Positions 1 through 7,252 of a DNA stretch of 64,000 nucleotides are shown here, in pieces (positions within the stretch are counted from its first letter, which is position 1; each line of letters opens with the position of its first letter). The translations under genes were made by a program, and so were the position numbers. The stretch spans positions 1 through 64,000 of the forward strand of contig JAZKIW010000010.1 of NCBI GenBank assembly GCA_040384625.1, given 5' to 3'. The notes beneath the pieces are model-generated. The model had not been told where the DNA came from, did not search any database, and saw only the letters and a list, made by a program, of their open reading frames with translations. This DNA comes from CADEEN01 sp040384625 (GTDB lineage Bacteria; Pseudomonadota; Gammaproteobacteria; Burkholderiales; Burkholderiaceae_C).

Positions 1-53
1 GTACTTGGCTACGAACCAAGGGGTCGTGGGTTCGAATCCTGCCAGCCGCACCA
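1..53 (+). tRNA. tRNA-Arg (anticodon ACG), 3' part
   Basis: The window opens inside a tRNA. The anticodon arm is visible as stem CTTGG, loop CTACGAA and stem CCAAG, so the anticodon is ACG (arginine). It is followed by a variable loop, a T arm with GGTTCGAATCC, the 3' acceptor strand and an encoded CCA ending at 53. The 5' acceptor strand and D arm lie before the window. A strong terminator follows at 62-103. Confidence 0.93.
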
Positions 54-61
54 TCATTGAC

Positions 62-103
62 AAGGGTTCACAAGGAGGCCAAGGCCGACTTGTGAACCCT
101 TTT
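62..103 (+). terminator. Rho-independent terminator after tRNA-Arg
   Basis: A perfect 13-bp stem (AAGGGTTCACAAG at 62-74, CTTGTGAACCCTT at 89-101) encloses a 14-nt loop that itself contains GGCCAAGGCC. The right arm runs into TTTT. It lies 8 nt after the tRNA CCA end and is well placed to end the tRNA transcript. Confidence 0.9.
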
Positions 104-178
104 GTCTTCTCGGATGGGCTCTCCCGCGATCGTTGCTCGGCGAGATTCGATCGACGGGTTTTCCCGGGTTCGATTCAA

Positions 179-212
179 TTGACTTCCTCTACACGTTCCG
201 AAATACTCGGAA
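179..212 (+). promoter_or_regulatory. Candidate sigma-70 promoter with overlapping operator for the TRAP operon
   Basis: TTGACT at 179-184 and AATACT at 202-207 are separated by 17 nt, a good sigma-70-like spacing. A perfect inverted repeat, TTCCGA (196-201), 5-nt spacer, TCGGAA (207-212), straddles the -10 box, as a repressor site would. The start codon of the receptor gene is about 95 nt downstream. This is by eye only. Confidence 0.5.
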
Positions 213-306
213 TGTCAATAATGAAACGTCGTTCTGTCTTGCAGAACAATTGCGGAGGCAGGCCCGCGGCCGACCCCTCACATTCCACTCTCAAGGAGAC
301 CCCACC

Positions 307-1293
307 ATGACCTTCGTCACCACCCGCCGCGCGGCTCTCGCGTCCGGCGCCGCACTGGCTGCCGCGACCGTCCTGCCGGCATGGGCCCAGTCAAAGACCC
401 TGCGCTTCGCAGCAGTGTTCTCCGACAAGGACATCCGCGCGGAGATGATGCAGCGCTTCGCCAAGGAGGTTGAGCCCGAGTTCAAGGTGGAAGCGCACCT
501 GAACTCGACTCTCTTCAAGCAGGGCACCGAACTGGTGGCCTTGCAGCGCGACAACCTCGAAATGGGCAACATCGCGCCGCAGGACTTCTCCAAGCAGATC
601 CCGGCTTGGTCGATCCTGACCTCGGCTTACCTGTTCCGCGACGCCAGCCACCTGAACGCGTTCTTCGCCAGCGACCTTGGCACGCAGATGAAGAAGATGG
701 TTGAGGACGAGGTCAAGGTGAAGATCCTGGGGCCGACCTTCTTCGGCACCCGGCAGGTGGGCCTCAAGGGCAAGAAGAAGATCAACACCCCAGCCGACCT
801 GGCCGGCGTCAAGCTGCGCATGCCGCCGGGCGACGCCTGGCAGCTGCTCGGGCGCTCGATCGGCGCCAACCCGACGCCGATGGCCTACGCCGAGACATAC
901 ACCGGCCTGCAGACCGGCGCCATCGACGGCCAGGACAACCCGCTGCCCAATGTGCAGAACATGAAGTTCAACGAAGTGATGGGGCAGATCGTGCTGACCT
1001 CGCATCTCGTCGCCTTCGACCTGTTGACGATCAACCTGAAGACTTGGCAGGCCATGTCGCCGGCGACCCAGGCCAAGGTGCAGGCCGCCGCTGACCGGGC
1101 CATCGCCTGGAGCGCGGCCGAGCACACCAAGCGCGAAGCCGAACTGGCAAACGGTTTCCGCCAGGGAGGCCTGGACGTGTACGCGCCGAATATTCCGGCG
1201 TTCCGCGAGTACGCGCAGAAGATCTACCTGGCCTCGGACGAAGCCAAGGCCTGGCCTGCCGGCATGGTCGAGAAGATCAACGCGCTGAAGTGA
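307..1293 (+). CDS. TRAP transporter substrate-binding protein (DctP family)
   Basis: Periplasmic solute receptor of a tripartite ATP-independent transporter, 328 aa. The N-terminus has a Tat/Sec-like leader (TRRAALASGAALAAA, then a cleavage site near AWAQS). The mature part carries typical DctP features: an LRFAAVFS first strand, VGLKGKKKINTPADLAGVKLRMP around residue 150 with the conserved Arg that binds a carboxylate, and the GQDNPLPN stretch. The ATG at 307 is chosen because it follows AAGGAG at 293-298 and begins the leader; the frame is open further upstream but lacks a ribosome site there. dctQ and dctM follow. The ligand is probably an organic or sugar acid, judging by the dehydratases at 6-8 kb; that is inference. 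Confidence 0.9.
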   Translation: MTFVTTRRAALASGAALAAATVLPAWAQSKTLRFAAVFSDKDIRAEMMQRFAKEVEPEFKVEAHLNSTLFKQGTELVALQRDNLEMGNIAPQDFSKQIPAWSILTSAYLFRDASHLNAFFASDLGTQMKKMVEDEVKVKILGPTFFGTRQVGLKGKKKINTPADLAGVKLRMPPGDAWQLLGRSIGANPTPMAYAETYTGLQTGAIDGQDNPLPNVQNMKFNEVMGQIVLTSHLVAFDLLTINLKTWQAMSPATQAKVQAAADRAIAWSAAEHTKREAELANGFRQGGLDVYAPNIPAFREYAQKIYLASDEAKAWPAGMVEKINALK

Positions 1294-1301
1294 TCGTCTG
1301 C

Positions 1302-1325
1302 GCCCGCCGGTCTGCGCCGGCGGGC
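1302..1325 (+). other. GC-rich hairpin between TRAP receptor and permease genes
   Basis: Perfect 9-bp stem: GCCCGCCGG (1302-1310), loop TCTGCG, CCGGCGGGC (1317-1325). There is no U-run. It sits just after the receptor stop codon and before the small permease gene. Such intercistronic hairpins often stabilise the receptor mRNA or attenuate transcription so that receptor exceeds permease. That role is inferred. Confidence 0.6.
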
Positions 1326-1357
1326 TGCTCGGCGCCAAGCCAACGGTAAGCCCCCCC

Positions 1358-1882
1358 ATGCCCGCACCTTCTCCTTTGCGCACCCTGACCCAGCGGGCAC
1401 ACCAGGCGGCGGAAGCTGTCGCTGCGCTGCTGCTCGCGGTGATCTTCGTCGGTTTCCTTGTCCAGATCGTCTTCCGCTACGCCTTCAACTTCCCGGTCGG
1501 CTGGACCGCGGACCTCTCCGTCGCCGCCTGGCTCTGGCTGGTGCTGTGGGGCGCGGCTTTCGTGCTGAAGGATGACGATGAGATCCGCATCGACCTGCTG
1601 ACGGGCGCGGTCGGGCGGCGTGCGCGCATCGGCATGGGCATCGTCGCCGCGATCGCCATCATCGTGTTGTTCGCGATGTCGCTGCCCGCCGCTTACAGCT
1701 ATGTCAGCTTCATGAAGGTCGAGCGCACCTCGTACCTGAAGATCCGCTTCGACTGGATGTTCTCGATCTACATCATCTTCTCGGTCGCCGTGATCGCGCG
1801 CTACCTCTGGAAGCTCGCCTTCCTGCTGCGCGGGCGCGAACCGACGACGATCGACATCACCAAGGGCAGTTCCGCCTTATGA
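1358..1882 (+). CDS. TRAP transporter small permease (DctQ family)
   Basis: 174 aa, four hydrophobic segments (about residues 17-38, 50-70, 90-115 and 128-152), the usual topology of DctQ. The family hallmarks are a first helix ending in QIVFRYAFN, then GWTADLSVAAWLWLVLWGAAF, followed by the charged DDDEIRIDLL loop. It stabilises the large permease in the inner membrane. The stop overlaps the dctM start by 4 nt (ATGA), implying translational coupling. Confidence 0.92.
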   Translation: MPAPSPLRTLTQRAHQAAEAVAALLLAVIFVGFLVQIVFRYAFNFPVGWTADLSVAAWLWLVLWGAAFVLKDDDEIRIDLLTGAVGRRARIGMGIVAAIAIIVLFAMSLPAAYSYVSFMKVERTSYLKIRFDWMFSIYIIFSVAVIARYLWKLAFLLRGREPTTIDITKGSSAL

Positions 1883-3180
1883 ACCTCGTCAGTCCGTTCT
1901 CGATCGCCGTGATCGCGATCGTGGTGTTGAGCCTGCTCGGCCTGCCGATCGGGCTGACCATGATCGGCGCCTCGGTGCTCTATCTCTATCTCAAGGGCGC
2001 GGACATGGGCATCGCCGCTGAGCAGCTGCTCAACGGCACCTACGGCAGCTTCCTGCTGCTGGCGATTCCCCTGTTCATCCTGGCCGCCACGTTCATGAGC
2101 GCCGGCAGCATCATGGACAGGCTGCTGCGCTTCTGCAACGCCATCGTCGGCCGCTTCCCAGGCGGCCTGGCGCAGGTCAACGTGCTGCAGAGCGTGGTGT
2201 TCGCCAGCATGTCGGGGTCCGCACTCGCAGACGCCGCCGGTTCCGGCAAGCTGATGCAGACCTTGATGACACGCGGCAACAAGTACACCGCGGAGTACGC
2301 CGCCTCGCTGTCGGCGGTGTCGTCGGTCATCGGGCCGATCTTGCCGCCCTCGATTCCACTGGTGCTCTACGCACTTGTCTCCGACGCTTCCATCGGCTAC
2401 CTGTTCTTGGCGGGCGTGGTGCCGGGTCTGCTGCTGGGCGCGGTGCAGATGGGCCTCATCTACTTCCAGGCCAAGCGACGCAAGTTCGCGGTCGAAGACC
2501 CGGTGCCACTGCGCGACCTGCCGCGCATCACCTGGGAGGCCTTTCCGGCGCTCATGCTGCCGGTGATCCTGCTCGGCTGCCTGTACAGCGGTGTGACCAC
2601 GCCCACCGAGGCTGCCGGCGTGGCGGCGGCTTATGCCTTGCTGGTGTCGGCGGTGCTCTACCGCAGCCTGAGCTGGCGCGACGTCTACGACTCGCTCGTT
2701 TCCAGCGCGCGCATCAGCATCTCGATCGGCATGCTGATCGCCGGTGCGCTCGTCTTCAACTACGTGATCACGGTCGAGAAGATCCCGGAGAGCGTCAGCG
2801 TCGTGCTCAAAGCCTTCGAGCTGTCGCCGCTGGTCTTCCTGTTGCTGATCAACGTGATCCTGCTCGTGCTGGGGTGCTTCCTCGAAGGCTCGACGATCAT
2901 CCTCGTCGTGCTGCCGGTCATGCTGCCGACAGCGCAGGCGCTGGGCATCGACCCGGTGCACTTCGGCGTGGTGGCCGTCTTCAACATCATGCTCGGCCTC
3001 GTCACACCGCCATATGGCCTGCTGCTGTTCATGATGGCCAAGATCGCCAACGTGAGCCTCACCGGCCTGGTGCGCGAGGTGATGCCCTTCCTGGCGGTGA
3101 TGATCGCAGCGCTCGCGGTGATCACGCTGCTGCCGGACTTCGTCCTCTACTTGCCGCGGCTGGCCGGCTACAAGGGCTGA
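1879..3180 (+). CDS. TRAP transporter large permease (DctM family)
   Basis: 433 aa, about 12 transmembrane helices, the normal DctM length. It forms the sodium-driven translocation channel. Visible hallmarks are the GLPIGLTMIGASVLYLY N-terminus, a MSGSALADAAGSGKLM re-entrant loop near residue 113, IGPILPPSIPLVLYA near 152, and GLVTPPYGLLLFM near 373. It starts in a 4-nt overlap with the small permease. It is the last gene of the TRAP operon: an 89-nt gap with an operator-like repeat separates it from a GntR gene. Confidence 0.93.
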   Translation: MNLVSPFSIAVIAIVVLSLLGLPIGLTMIGASVLYLYLKGADMGIAAEQLLNGTYGSFLLLAIPLFILAATFMSAGSIMDRLLRFCNAIVGRFPGGLAQVNVLQSVVFASMSGSALADAAGSGKLMQTLMTRGNKYTAEYAASLSAVSSVIGPILPPSIPLVLYALVSDASIGYLFLAGVVPGLLLGAVQMGLIYFQAKRRKFAVEDPVPLRDLPRITWEAFPALMLPVILLGCLYSGVTTPTEAAGVAAAYALLVSAVLYRSLSWRDVYDSLVSSARISISIGMLIAGALVFNYVITVEKIPESVSVVLKAFELSPLVFLLLINVILLVLGCFLEGSTIILVVLPVMLPTAQALGIDPVHFGVVAVFNIMLGLVTPPYGLLLFMMAKIANVSLTGLVREVMPFLAVMIAALAVITLLPDFVLYLPRLAGYKG

Positions 3181-3222
3181 GGGGCCGAAGCCCGTCCAGC
3201 CACACTGGACAGGATCAAAGGT

Positions 3223-3247
3223 AACTGGTATGCTGGATGTACCAGTT
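3223..3247 (+). promoter_or_regulatory. Operator-like inverted repeat ahead of the GntR gene
   Basis: Perfect 8-bp inverted repeat AACTGGTA (3223-3230), 9-nt spacer, TACCAGTT (3240-3247). TGGT...ACCA symmetry fits the FadR branch of GntR regulators. The left half, ACTGGTATG (3224-3232), recurs exactly at 4012-4020 ahead of the catabolic genes, suggesting that the regulator encoded between the two sites binds both. Confidence 0.65.
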
Positions 3248-3269
3248 GGCCAGTCACGCTTCCGCACCC

Positions 3270-3992
3270 ATGGAACTCATTGCGCGCATCCCCGGTGACC
3301 GGGGACCGATCGCCAAGCGCACCGTCAAGGATCAGATCAGCGACAAGCTGGCCTACATGATCCACACCGGCCTGCTGCGCGCAGGCGACGAGCTGCCGTC
3401 GGAGCGCGAGCTGGCCACTACGCTGGGGGTGTCGCGCGAGACGGTGCGCTCGGCGATCGGCGTGTTGCAGGCGCGGCAGATGATCGAGGTCAGCCAGGGC
3501 GCGCGCACGCGGGTGCTCGGCGTCGGCCCGATGCCTCTGCACGAGTCGGTGGGCGTTCTCGGCGGCCTGAAGGGCCGTTCGCTCGAGGAGGTGACCGAGG
3601 CGCGCGCGGCCGTCGAGGTGCAGGTGATCTGGCTGGCGGCCCAGCGCATCACGCCGGCCCAACTGGCCCGTCTGCGGGCCCTCGTGACCGAGCAGCGCGG
3701 GATGCTGAACGACCCGGTGCGCTTCCAGATTTCCGACCAGGAGTTCCACAACACCCTGTACCGCGCCTGCGGCAATGCGTTGCTGGCCGATGTGGTGTTC
3801 GACTTTTACGGTTACGCGCTGGAATTTCGCCGCCTGGCGCTCCAGCGCGAAGGCGCCATCGCCGCCAGCGTTCAGGAGCACGATGCCATCGTCGCTGCCC
3901 TGCAGACCGGCAAGCCCGAAACAGCCGTGTCGGCGATGCAGCGACACCTCGAGCAAGTGCACCGCACGACGCAGGCGGTCATGCGTCACTGA
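3270..3992 (+). CDS. GntR-family (FadR subfamily) transcriptional regulator
   Basis: 240 aa. An N-terminal winged helix-turn-helix (about residues 15-80, with ELPSERELATTLGVSRETVRSAI) is followed by an all-helical FCD ligand domain (about 100-235, with D..FH..L and a later H..I pattern for metal/acid binding). An in-frame start at 3237 exists but lies inside the inverted repeat at 3223-3247, so the ATG at 3270 is preferred. Its position between the TRAP operon and the Bug/dehydratase operon, with related operator halves on both sides, suggests autoregulation and control of the downstream sugar-acid genes, the effector being a substrate or intermediate. Confidence 0.9.
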   Translation: MELIARIPGDRGPIAKRTVKDQISDKLAYMIHTGLLRAGDELPSERELATTLGVSRETVRSAIGVLQARQMIEVSQGARTRVLGVGPMPLHESVGVLGGLKGRSLEEVTEARAAVEVQVIWLAAQRITPAQLARLRALVTEQRGMLNDPVRFQISDQEFHNTLYRACGNALLADVVFDFYGYALEFRRLALQREGAIAASVQEHDAIVAALQTGKPETAVSAMQRHLEQVHRTTQAVMRH

Positions 3993-4011
3993 TCCGCGTT
4001 TTTTTGCACCC

Positions 4012-4031
4012 ACTGGTATGCCCACCATACC
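4012..4031 (+). promoter_or_regulatory. Second GntR operator-like site, ahead of the Bug receptor gene
   Basis: GGTATG (4015-4020), 5-nt spacer, CATACC (4026-4031) is a perfect 6-bp inverted repeat. The 9-mer ACTGGTATG at 4012-4020 is identical to one half of the repeat at 3223-3247. It lies 32 nt before the Bug receptor start codon. Confidence 0.6.
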
Positions 4032-4062
4032 TGTCACCCATGATCCACAGGAGACCTCTCAC

Positions 4063-5031
4063 ATGAAACGAAACCGTCTGATCCGCCGACTGCTCGGCCC
4101 CCTGCTGCTGGCCGCAGCGGCCGCCGCGCCGGCGCAGGACTGGCCCAACAAGCCCCTGCGCATCCTGGTCGGCTCCTCGCCCGGCGGCGGCACCGACGCG
4201 ATGGCGCGTGCCGTGGCCGACAAGCTCGGCCCGGCGCTGAAGACCACCGTGATCGTCGAGAACAAGCCCGGCGCCTCGAACACCCTGGCTGCCGATGCGA
4301 CCGCGAAGTCGACCGACGGCCACACCATGGTGATGGGCGTGTCGACCGCACACGCGATCGCACCGCACCTGCTCAAGCTCGGCTACGACAACAACAAGGA
4401 CCTGGTGCCGGTGGCCTTCGTCGGTGCAGTGCCCAATGTGCTGGTCGTCAACAACGACCTGGGCGTCAACAACGTCGCCGAGCTGATCGCGTTGGCGAAG
4501 AAGCAACCCGGCAAGCTGAACTACGCCTCGAGCGGCTCGGGCAGCACCCAACACATCGCCGCCGAGCTGTTCAAGGACGCGACCGGCACCTTCATCACCC
4601 ACATCCCGTACCGCGGCAGCGGCCCCGCCTTGATCGACCTGATGGCCGGCAACGTGCAGATGAGCTTCGACACCATGGCCTCGGTGCTGCCGCACATCAA
4701 GAGCGGCAAGGTGCGCGCGATCGCGGTGGCCTCCGACAAGCGCAGCCCCCAGCTGCCACAGGTGCCGACGATGGCAGAGGCCGGCGTCAAGGGCGTCGAG
4801 ATGAGCGCCTGGTACGGCGTCTACCTGCCTGCGGCCGCCCCGAAGGCGGTGCAGGACCGGGTGCAAAGTGAAGTCGCCAGGCTGCTGACCCTGCCCGACA
4901 CGAAGACGCGGCTGGACGCGATCGGTGCCGAGATCATGCCGATGACGCAGGCGCAGTTCGTGGCCTTCCACAATGCAGAGAACAAGCGCTACGCTGACGT
5001 GATCCAGAAGCGCGGCATCAAACTCGACTGA
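4063..5031 (+). CDS. Bug-family (TctC-like) tripartite tricarboxylate receptor
   Basis: 322 aa periplasmic binding protein. A signal peptide (hydrophobic LLGPLLLAAAAAAPAQ, cleaved near residue 24) is followed by the family start WPNKPLRILVGSSPGGGTD, whose Gly-rich loop binds the carboxylate. Later family features are LNYASSGSGSTQH, IPYRGSGPALIDLMAG and the VPTMAEAGVKG stretch. Start ATG at 4063, preceded by CAGGAG. TctA/TctB membrane proteins are not in the window; orphan Bug receptors are typical of Burkholderiales. It heads an operon with a PdxA-like dehydrogenase and two dehydratases, so it likely captures or senses the same acid. Confidence 0.92.
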   Translation: MKRNRLIRRLLGPLLLAAAAAAPAQDWPNKPLRILVGSSPGGGTDAMARAVADKLGPALKTTVIVENKPGASNTLAADATAKSTDGHTMVMGVSTAHAIAPHLLKLGYDNNKDLVPVAFVGAVPNVLVVNNDLGVNNVAELIALAKKQPGKLNYASSGSGSTQHIAAELFKDATGTFITHIPYRGSGPALIDLMAGNVQMSFDTMASVLPHIKSGKVRAIAVASDKRSPQLPQVPTMAEAGVKGVEMSAWYGVYLPAAAPKAVQDRVQSEVARLLTLPDTKTRLDAIGAEIMPMTQAQFVAFHNAENKRYADVIQKRGIKLD

Positions 5032-5038
5032 GGTGAAC

Positions 5039-6058
5039 ATGAACAATCCGTCCGGCAAACCTGTGGTCGCGTTGACGCTCGGTGACCCCGCGGGCATCGG
5101 CGCGGAGTTGATCGCGCGCCTGCTGGCGCGGCCGGAGACGACCCAAAGCGCCAACGTGGTTCTGGTCGGCGACCCCTGGCTCTGGCACGAAGGCCAGGCC
5201 ATCGCCGGCATGACCGTCGACTGCACGCCGGTCGACTCGCTGGCCAGCGTGCGCAGCCGCGCCGACACCACTTGCCCGGCCTTCCTGGCCGTCGACACGG
5301 TACAAGCCTCGCAGGTCCAGCGCGGAACGGCCGCGGCCGCCGGTGGCGCGTCGGCCCTGGCCGTGCTGAACCTCTGCCTCGACGCGGCCCAGGCCCGCGA
5401 GATCGACGCGATCACCTTCGCGCCGCTCAACAAGTTCGCGATGAAGCAGGGCGGTCTGAAACACGAAGACGAGTTGCACCACTTCGCCCAGCACCTGGGC
5501 GTCACGGGCTATTTCTGCGAGTTCAACACCCTGGGCGGGCTGTGGACCGCGCGCATCTCGTCGCATGTGCCCTTGAAGGACGTCGCCCAGTACATCGACA
5601 AGCAGCGCATCGTCGACGCCACGACCCTGATCTACCGTTCCCTTCAGGCCAATGGCCTGGCTGCGCCGCGCGTCGCGGTGGCCGGCTTCAACCCGCACAA
5701 TGGCGAGGGGGGGACCTGCGGCACCGAGGAGATCGAGGTCATCGCGCCGGCGGTGCAGGCGCTCAATGCGCTCGGCATGCCGGTGGCTGGTCCCTTCCCG
5801 GCTGACACCATCTTTCTTCGCGCCCGCGACGGTGAGTTCGACGCCATCGTCACGATGTACCACGACCAGGGCCAGATCGCGATCAAGCTGATGGGCTTCA
5901 GCCAGGGCGTCACCGTCCAGGGCGGCCTGCCCGTTCCGATCACCACGCCGGCACACGGCACCGCCTACGACATCGCCGGACGAGGCTCGGCCAATGTCGA
6001 CGCCACCGCCAACGCATTCACCATCGCCGTGCGCATGGGCCGCGCGCGCCTCCATTGA
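5039..6058 (+). CDS. PdxA-family (4-hydroxythreonine-4-phosphate dehydrogenase-like) enzyme
   Basis: 339 aa. PdxA-fold hallmarks are visible: LGDPAGIGAEL at the N-terminus, the EDELHHFAQHLG metal/substrate region, VAGFNPHNGEGGTCGTEE, and VTMYHDQGQIAIKLMGF near the C-terminus with the metal-binding His-Asp. The segment after that (SQGVTVQGGLPVPITTPAHGTA) differs from biosynthetic PdxA as I recall it, so this is likely a catabolic PdxA2-type oxidoreductase that oxidises and decarboxylates a hydroxy acid. The ATG at 5039 has GAGG at 5031-5034; a GTG at 5033 is the alternative. Context is catabolic (receptor, aldonate dehydratases). No partner kinase (DUF1537) is nearby, which is unusual for PdxA2 pathways. 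Confidence 0.85.
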   Translation: MNNPSGKPVVALTLGDPAGIGAELIARLLARPETTQSANVVLVGDPWLWHEGQAIAGMTVDCTPVDSLASVRSRADTTCPAFLAVDTVQASQVQRGTAAAAGGASALAVLNLCLDAAQAREIDAITFAPLNKFAMKQGGLKHEDELHHFAQHLGVTGYFCEFNTLGGLWTARISSHVPLKDVAQYIDKQRIVDATTLIYRSLQANGLAAPRVAVAGFNPHNGEGGTCGTEEIEVIAPAVQALNALGMPVAGPFPADTIFLRARDGEFDAIVTMYHDQGQIAIKLMGFSQGVTVQGGLPVPITTPAHGTAYDIAGRGSANVDATANAFTIAVRMGRARLH

Positions 6059-6071
6059 ACAGGAACCCGAC

Positions 6072-7244
6072 ATGAAGATCACCAATGTGCGTGCCCGCAC
6101 CTTCGAATGGAAGGGCAAGACCGTCCCGCCCCAAGGCAACTTCTGCTCCAACGCGATGGACCTGCTGTACTCGCCGACCGAGACGATGAAGACCTTCCGC
6201 TTCCACGGCTGGACCGTGGTCGAGGTCGAGGCCGATAACGGCATGGTCGGCTATGGCAACGTGGCACTGGCGCCGCGCATCAGCAAGCAGATCGTCGACC
6301 AGTACCTGAAGGCCCTGGTCGTCGGCCAGGACCCGTGGGATTACGAGTACCTCAACCAGCGCATGTACCGCGCCACCCATGCCTGGGGTCGCAAGGGCGT
6401 GGGCATGGCGGCGATCTCGGCGGTTGACATCGCGCTGTGGGACCTGCTCGGCAAGAGCGTGAACAAGCCGGTGTTCAAGCTGCTCGGCGGGCGCACCAAG
6501 GAGAAGATCCCCTGCTACTACAGCAAGCTCTACCGCACCGACCTGAAGGCGATGCAACAGGAGGCTCAAACCTACCTCGACCAGGGCTTCACCGCCTTCA
6601 AGATGCGTTTCGGCTACGGGCCTGCGCACCTGCAGAAGGGCGTGGCCGAGAACCTGAAGGCCTGCGAGGCTATCCGCGAAGTGATCGGCTACGACAACGA
6701 CCTGATGCTCGAGTGCTACATGGGCTGGAACGTCGAGTACGCCAAGCGCATGTTGCCCAAGCTGGCCAAGTTCCAGCCGCGCTGGCTCGAAGAGCCGGTG
6801 ATCGCCGACGACATCGACGGCTACGCCGAACTGAACGCGATGAACATCGTGCCGATCTCCGGCGGCGAGCACGAGTTCAGCCTCTACGGGTTCAAGCAGC
6901 TGCTCGACCGCAAGGCGGTGTCGGTGGTGCAGTACGACACCAACCGCGTCGGTGGCATCACGATGGCGCACAAGATCAACGCGCTGTGCGAGGCCTATTC
7001 GGTGCCAGTGGTCCCGCATGCCGGGCAGATGCACAACTACCACCTGACGATGAGCACCCTGGCCTCACCGATGAGCGAGTACTTTCCGATGTTCGACGTC
7101 GAGGTCGGCAACGAACTCTTCTACTACATCTTCGACGGCGAGCCGGTGGCCGAGAACGGCTTCCTGCAACTCGACGACCACAAGCCGGGCCTCGGGCTGA
7201 CGCTCAAGACCGAGTACCTGGACCAGTTCGACATCATTGAGTGA
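6072..7244 (+). CDS. Enolase-superfamily sugar-acid dehydratase (RhmD / L-lyxonate dehydratase-like)
   Basis: 390 aa. Mandelate racemase/muconate lactonising family: N-terminal capping domain (about 1-125), then a barrel. Metal ligands appear as Glu in MLECYMGWN, Glu in WLEEPVI and Glu in SGGEHEFS. The likely general base/acid His lies in PVVPHAGQMHNYH, which resembles the rhamnonate dehydratase subgroup rather than the Lys-x-Lys/His-Asp subgroups. The next gene looks like L-2-keto-3-deoxyarabonate dehydratase, whose substrate is formed from L-arabonate or L-lyxonate. An enolase-type enzyme in that position fits L-lyxonate dehydratase. Substrate assignment is inference. ATG 6072 lies 13 nt after the PdxA-like gene. 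Confidence 0.85.
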   Translation: MKITNVRARTFEWKGKTVPPQGNFCSNAMDLLYSPTETMKTFRFHGWTVVEVEADNGMVGYGNVALAPRISKQIVDQYLKALVVGQDPWDYEYLNQRMYRATHAWGRKGVGMAAISAVDIALWDLLGKSVNKPVFKLLGGRTKEKIPCYYSKLYRTDLKAMQQEAQTYLDQGFTAFKMRFGYGPAHLQKGVAENLKACEAIREVIGYDNDLMLECYMGWNVEYAKRMLPKLAKFQPRWLEEPVIADDIDGYAELNAMNIVPISGGEHEFSLYGFKQLLDRKAVSVVQYDTNRVGGITMAHKINALCEAYSVPVVPHAGQMHNYHLTMSTLASPMSEYFPMFDVEVGNELFYYIFDGEPVAENGFLQLDDHKPGLGLTLKTEYLDQFDIIE

Positions 7245-7252
7245 GCACGTGC

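Noticed and set aside
1801..3267. Long minus-strand frame opposite the TRAP large permease
   Set aside because: Composition is Gln/His/Arg-rich and without domains, as expected for the antisense of a membrane protein gene.
3237..3269. Start of the GntR gene at 3237
   Set aside because: This start lies inside the inverted repeat at 3223-3247; the ATG at 3270 gives the normal family N-terminus.
4012..4031. Considered as a rho-independent terminator after the GntR gene because of T-runs just before it (about 4000-4006)
   Set aside because: The T-run precedes the inverted repeat rather than following it, and the stem is only 6 bp; an operator reading fits better.
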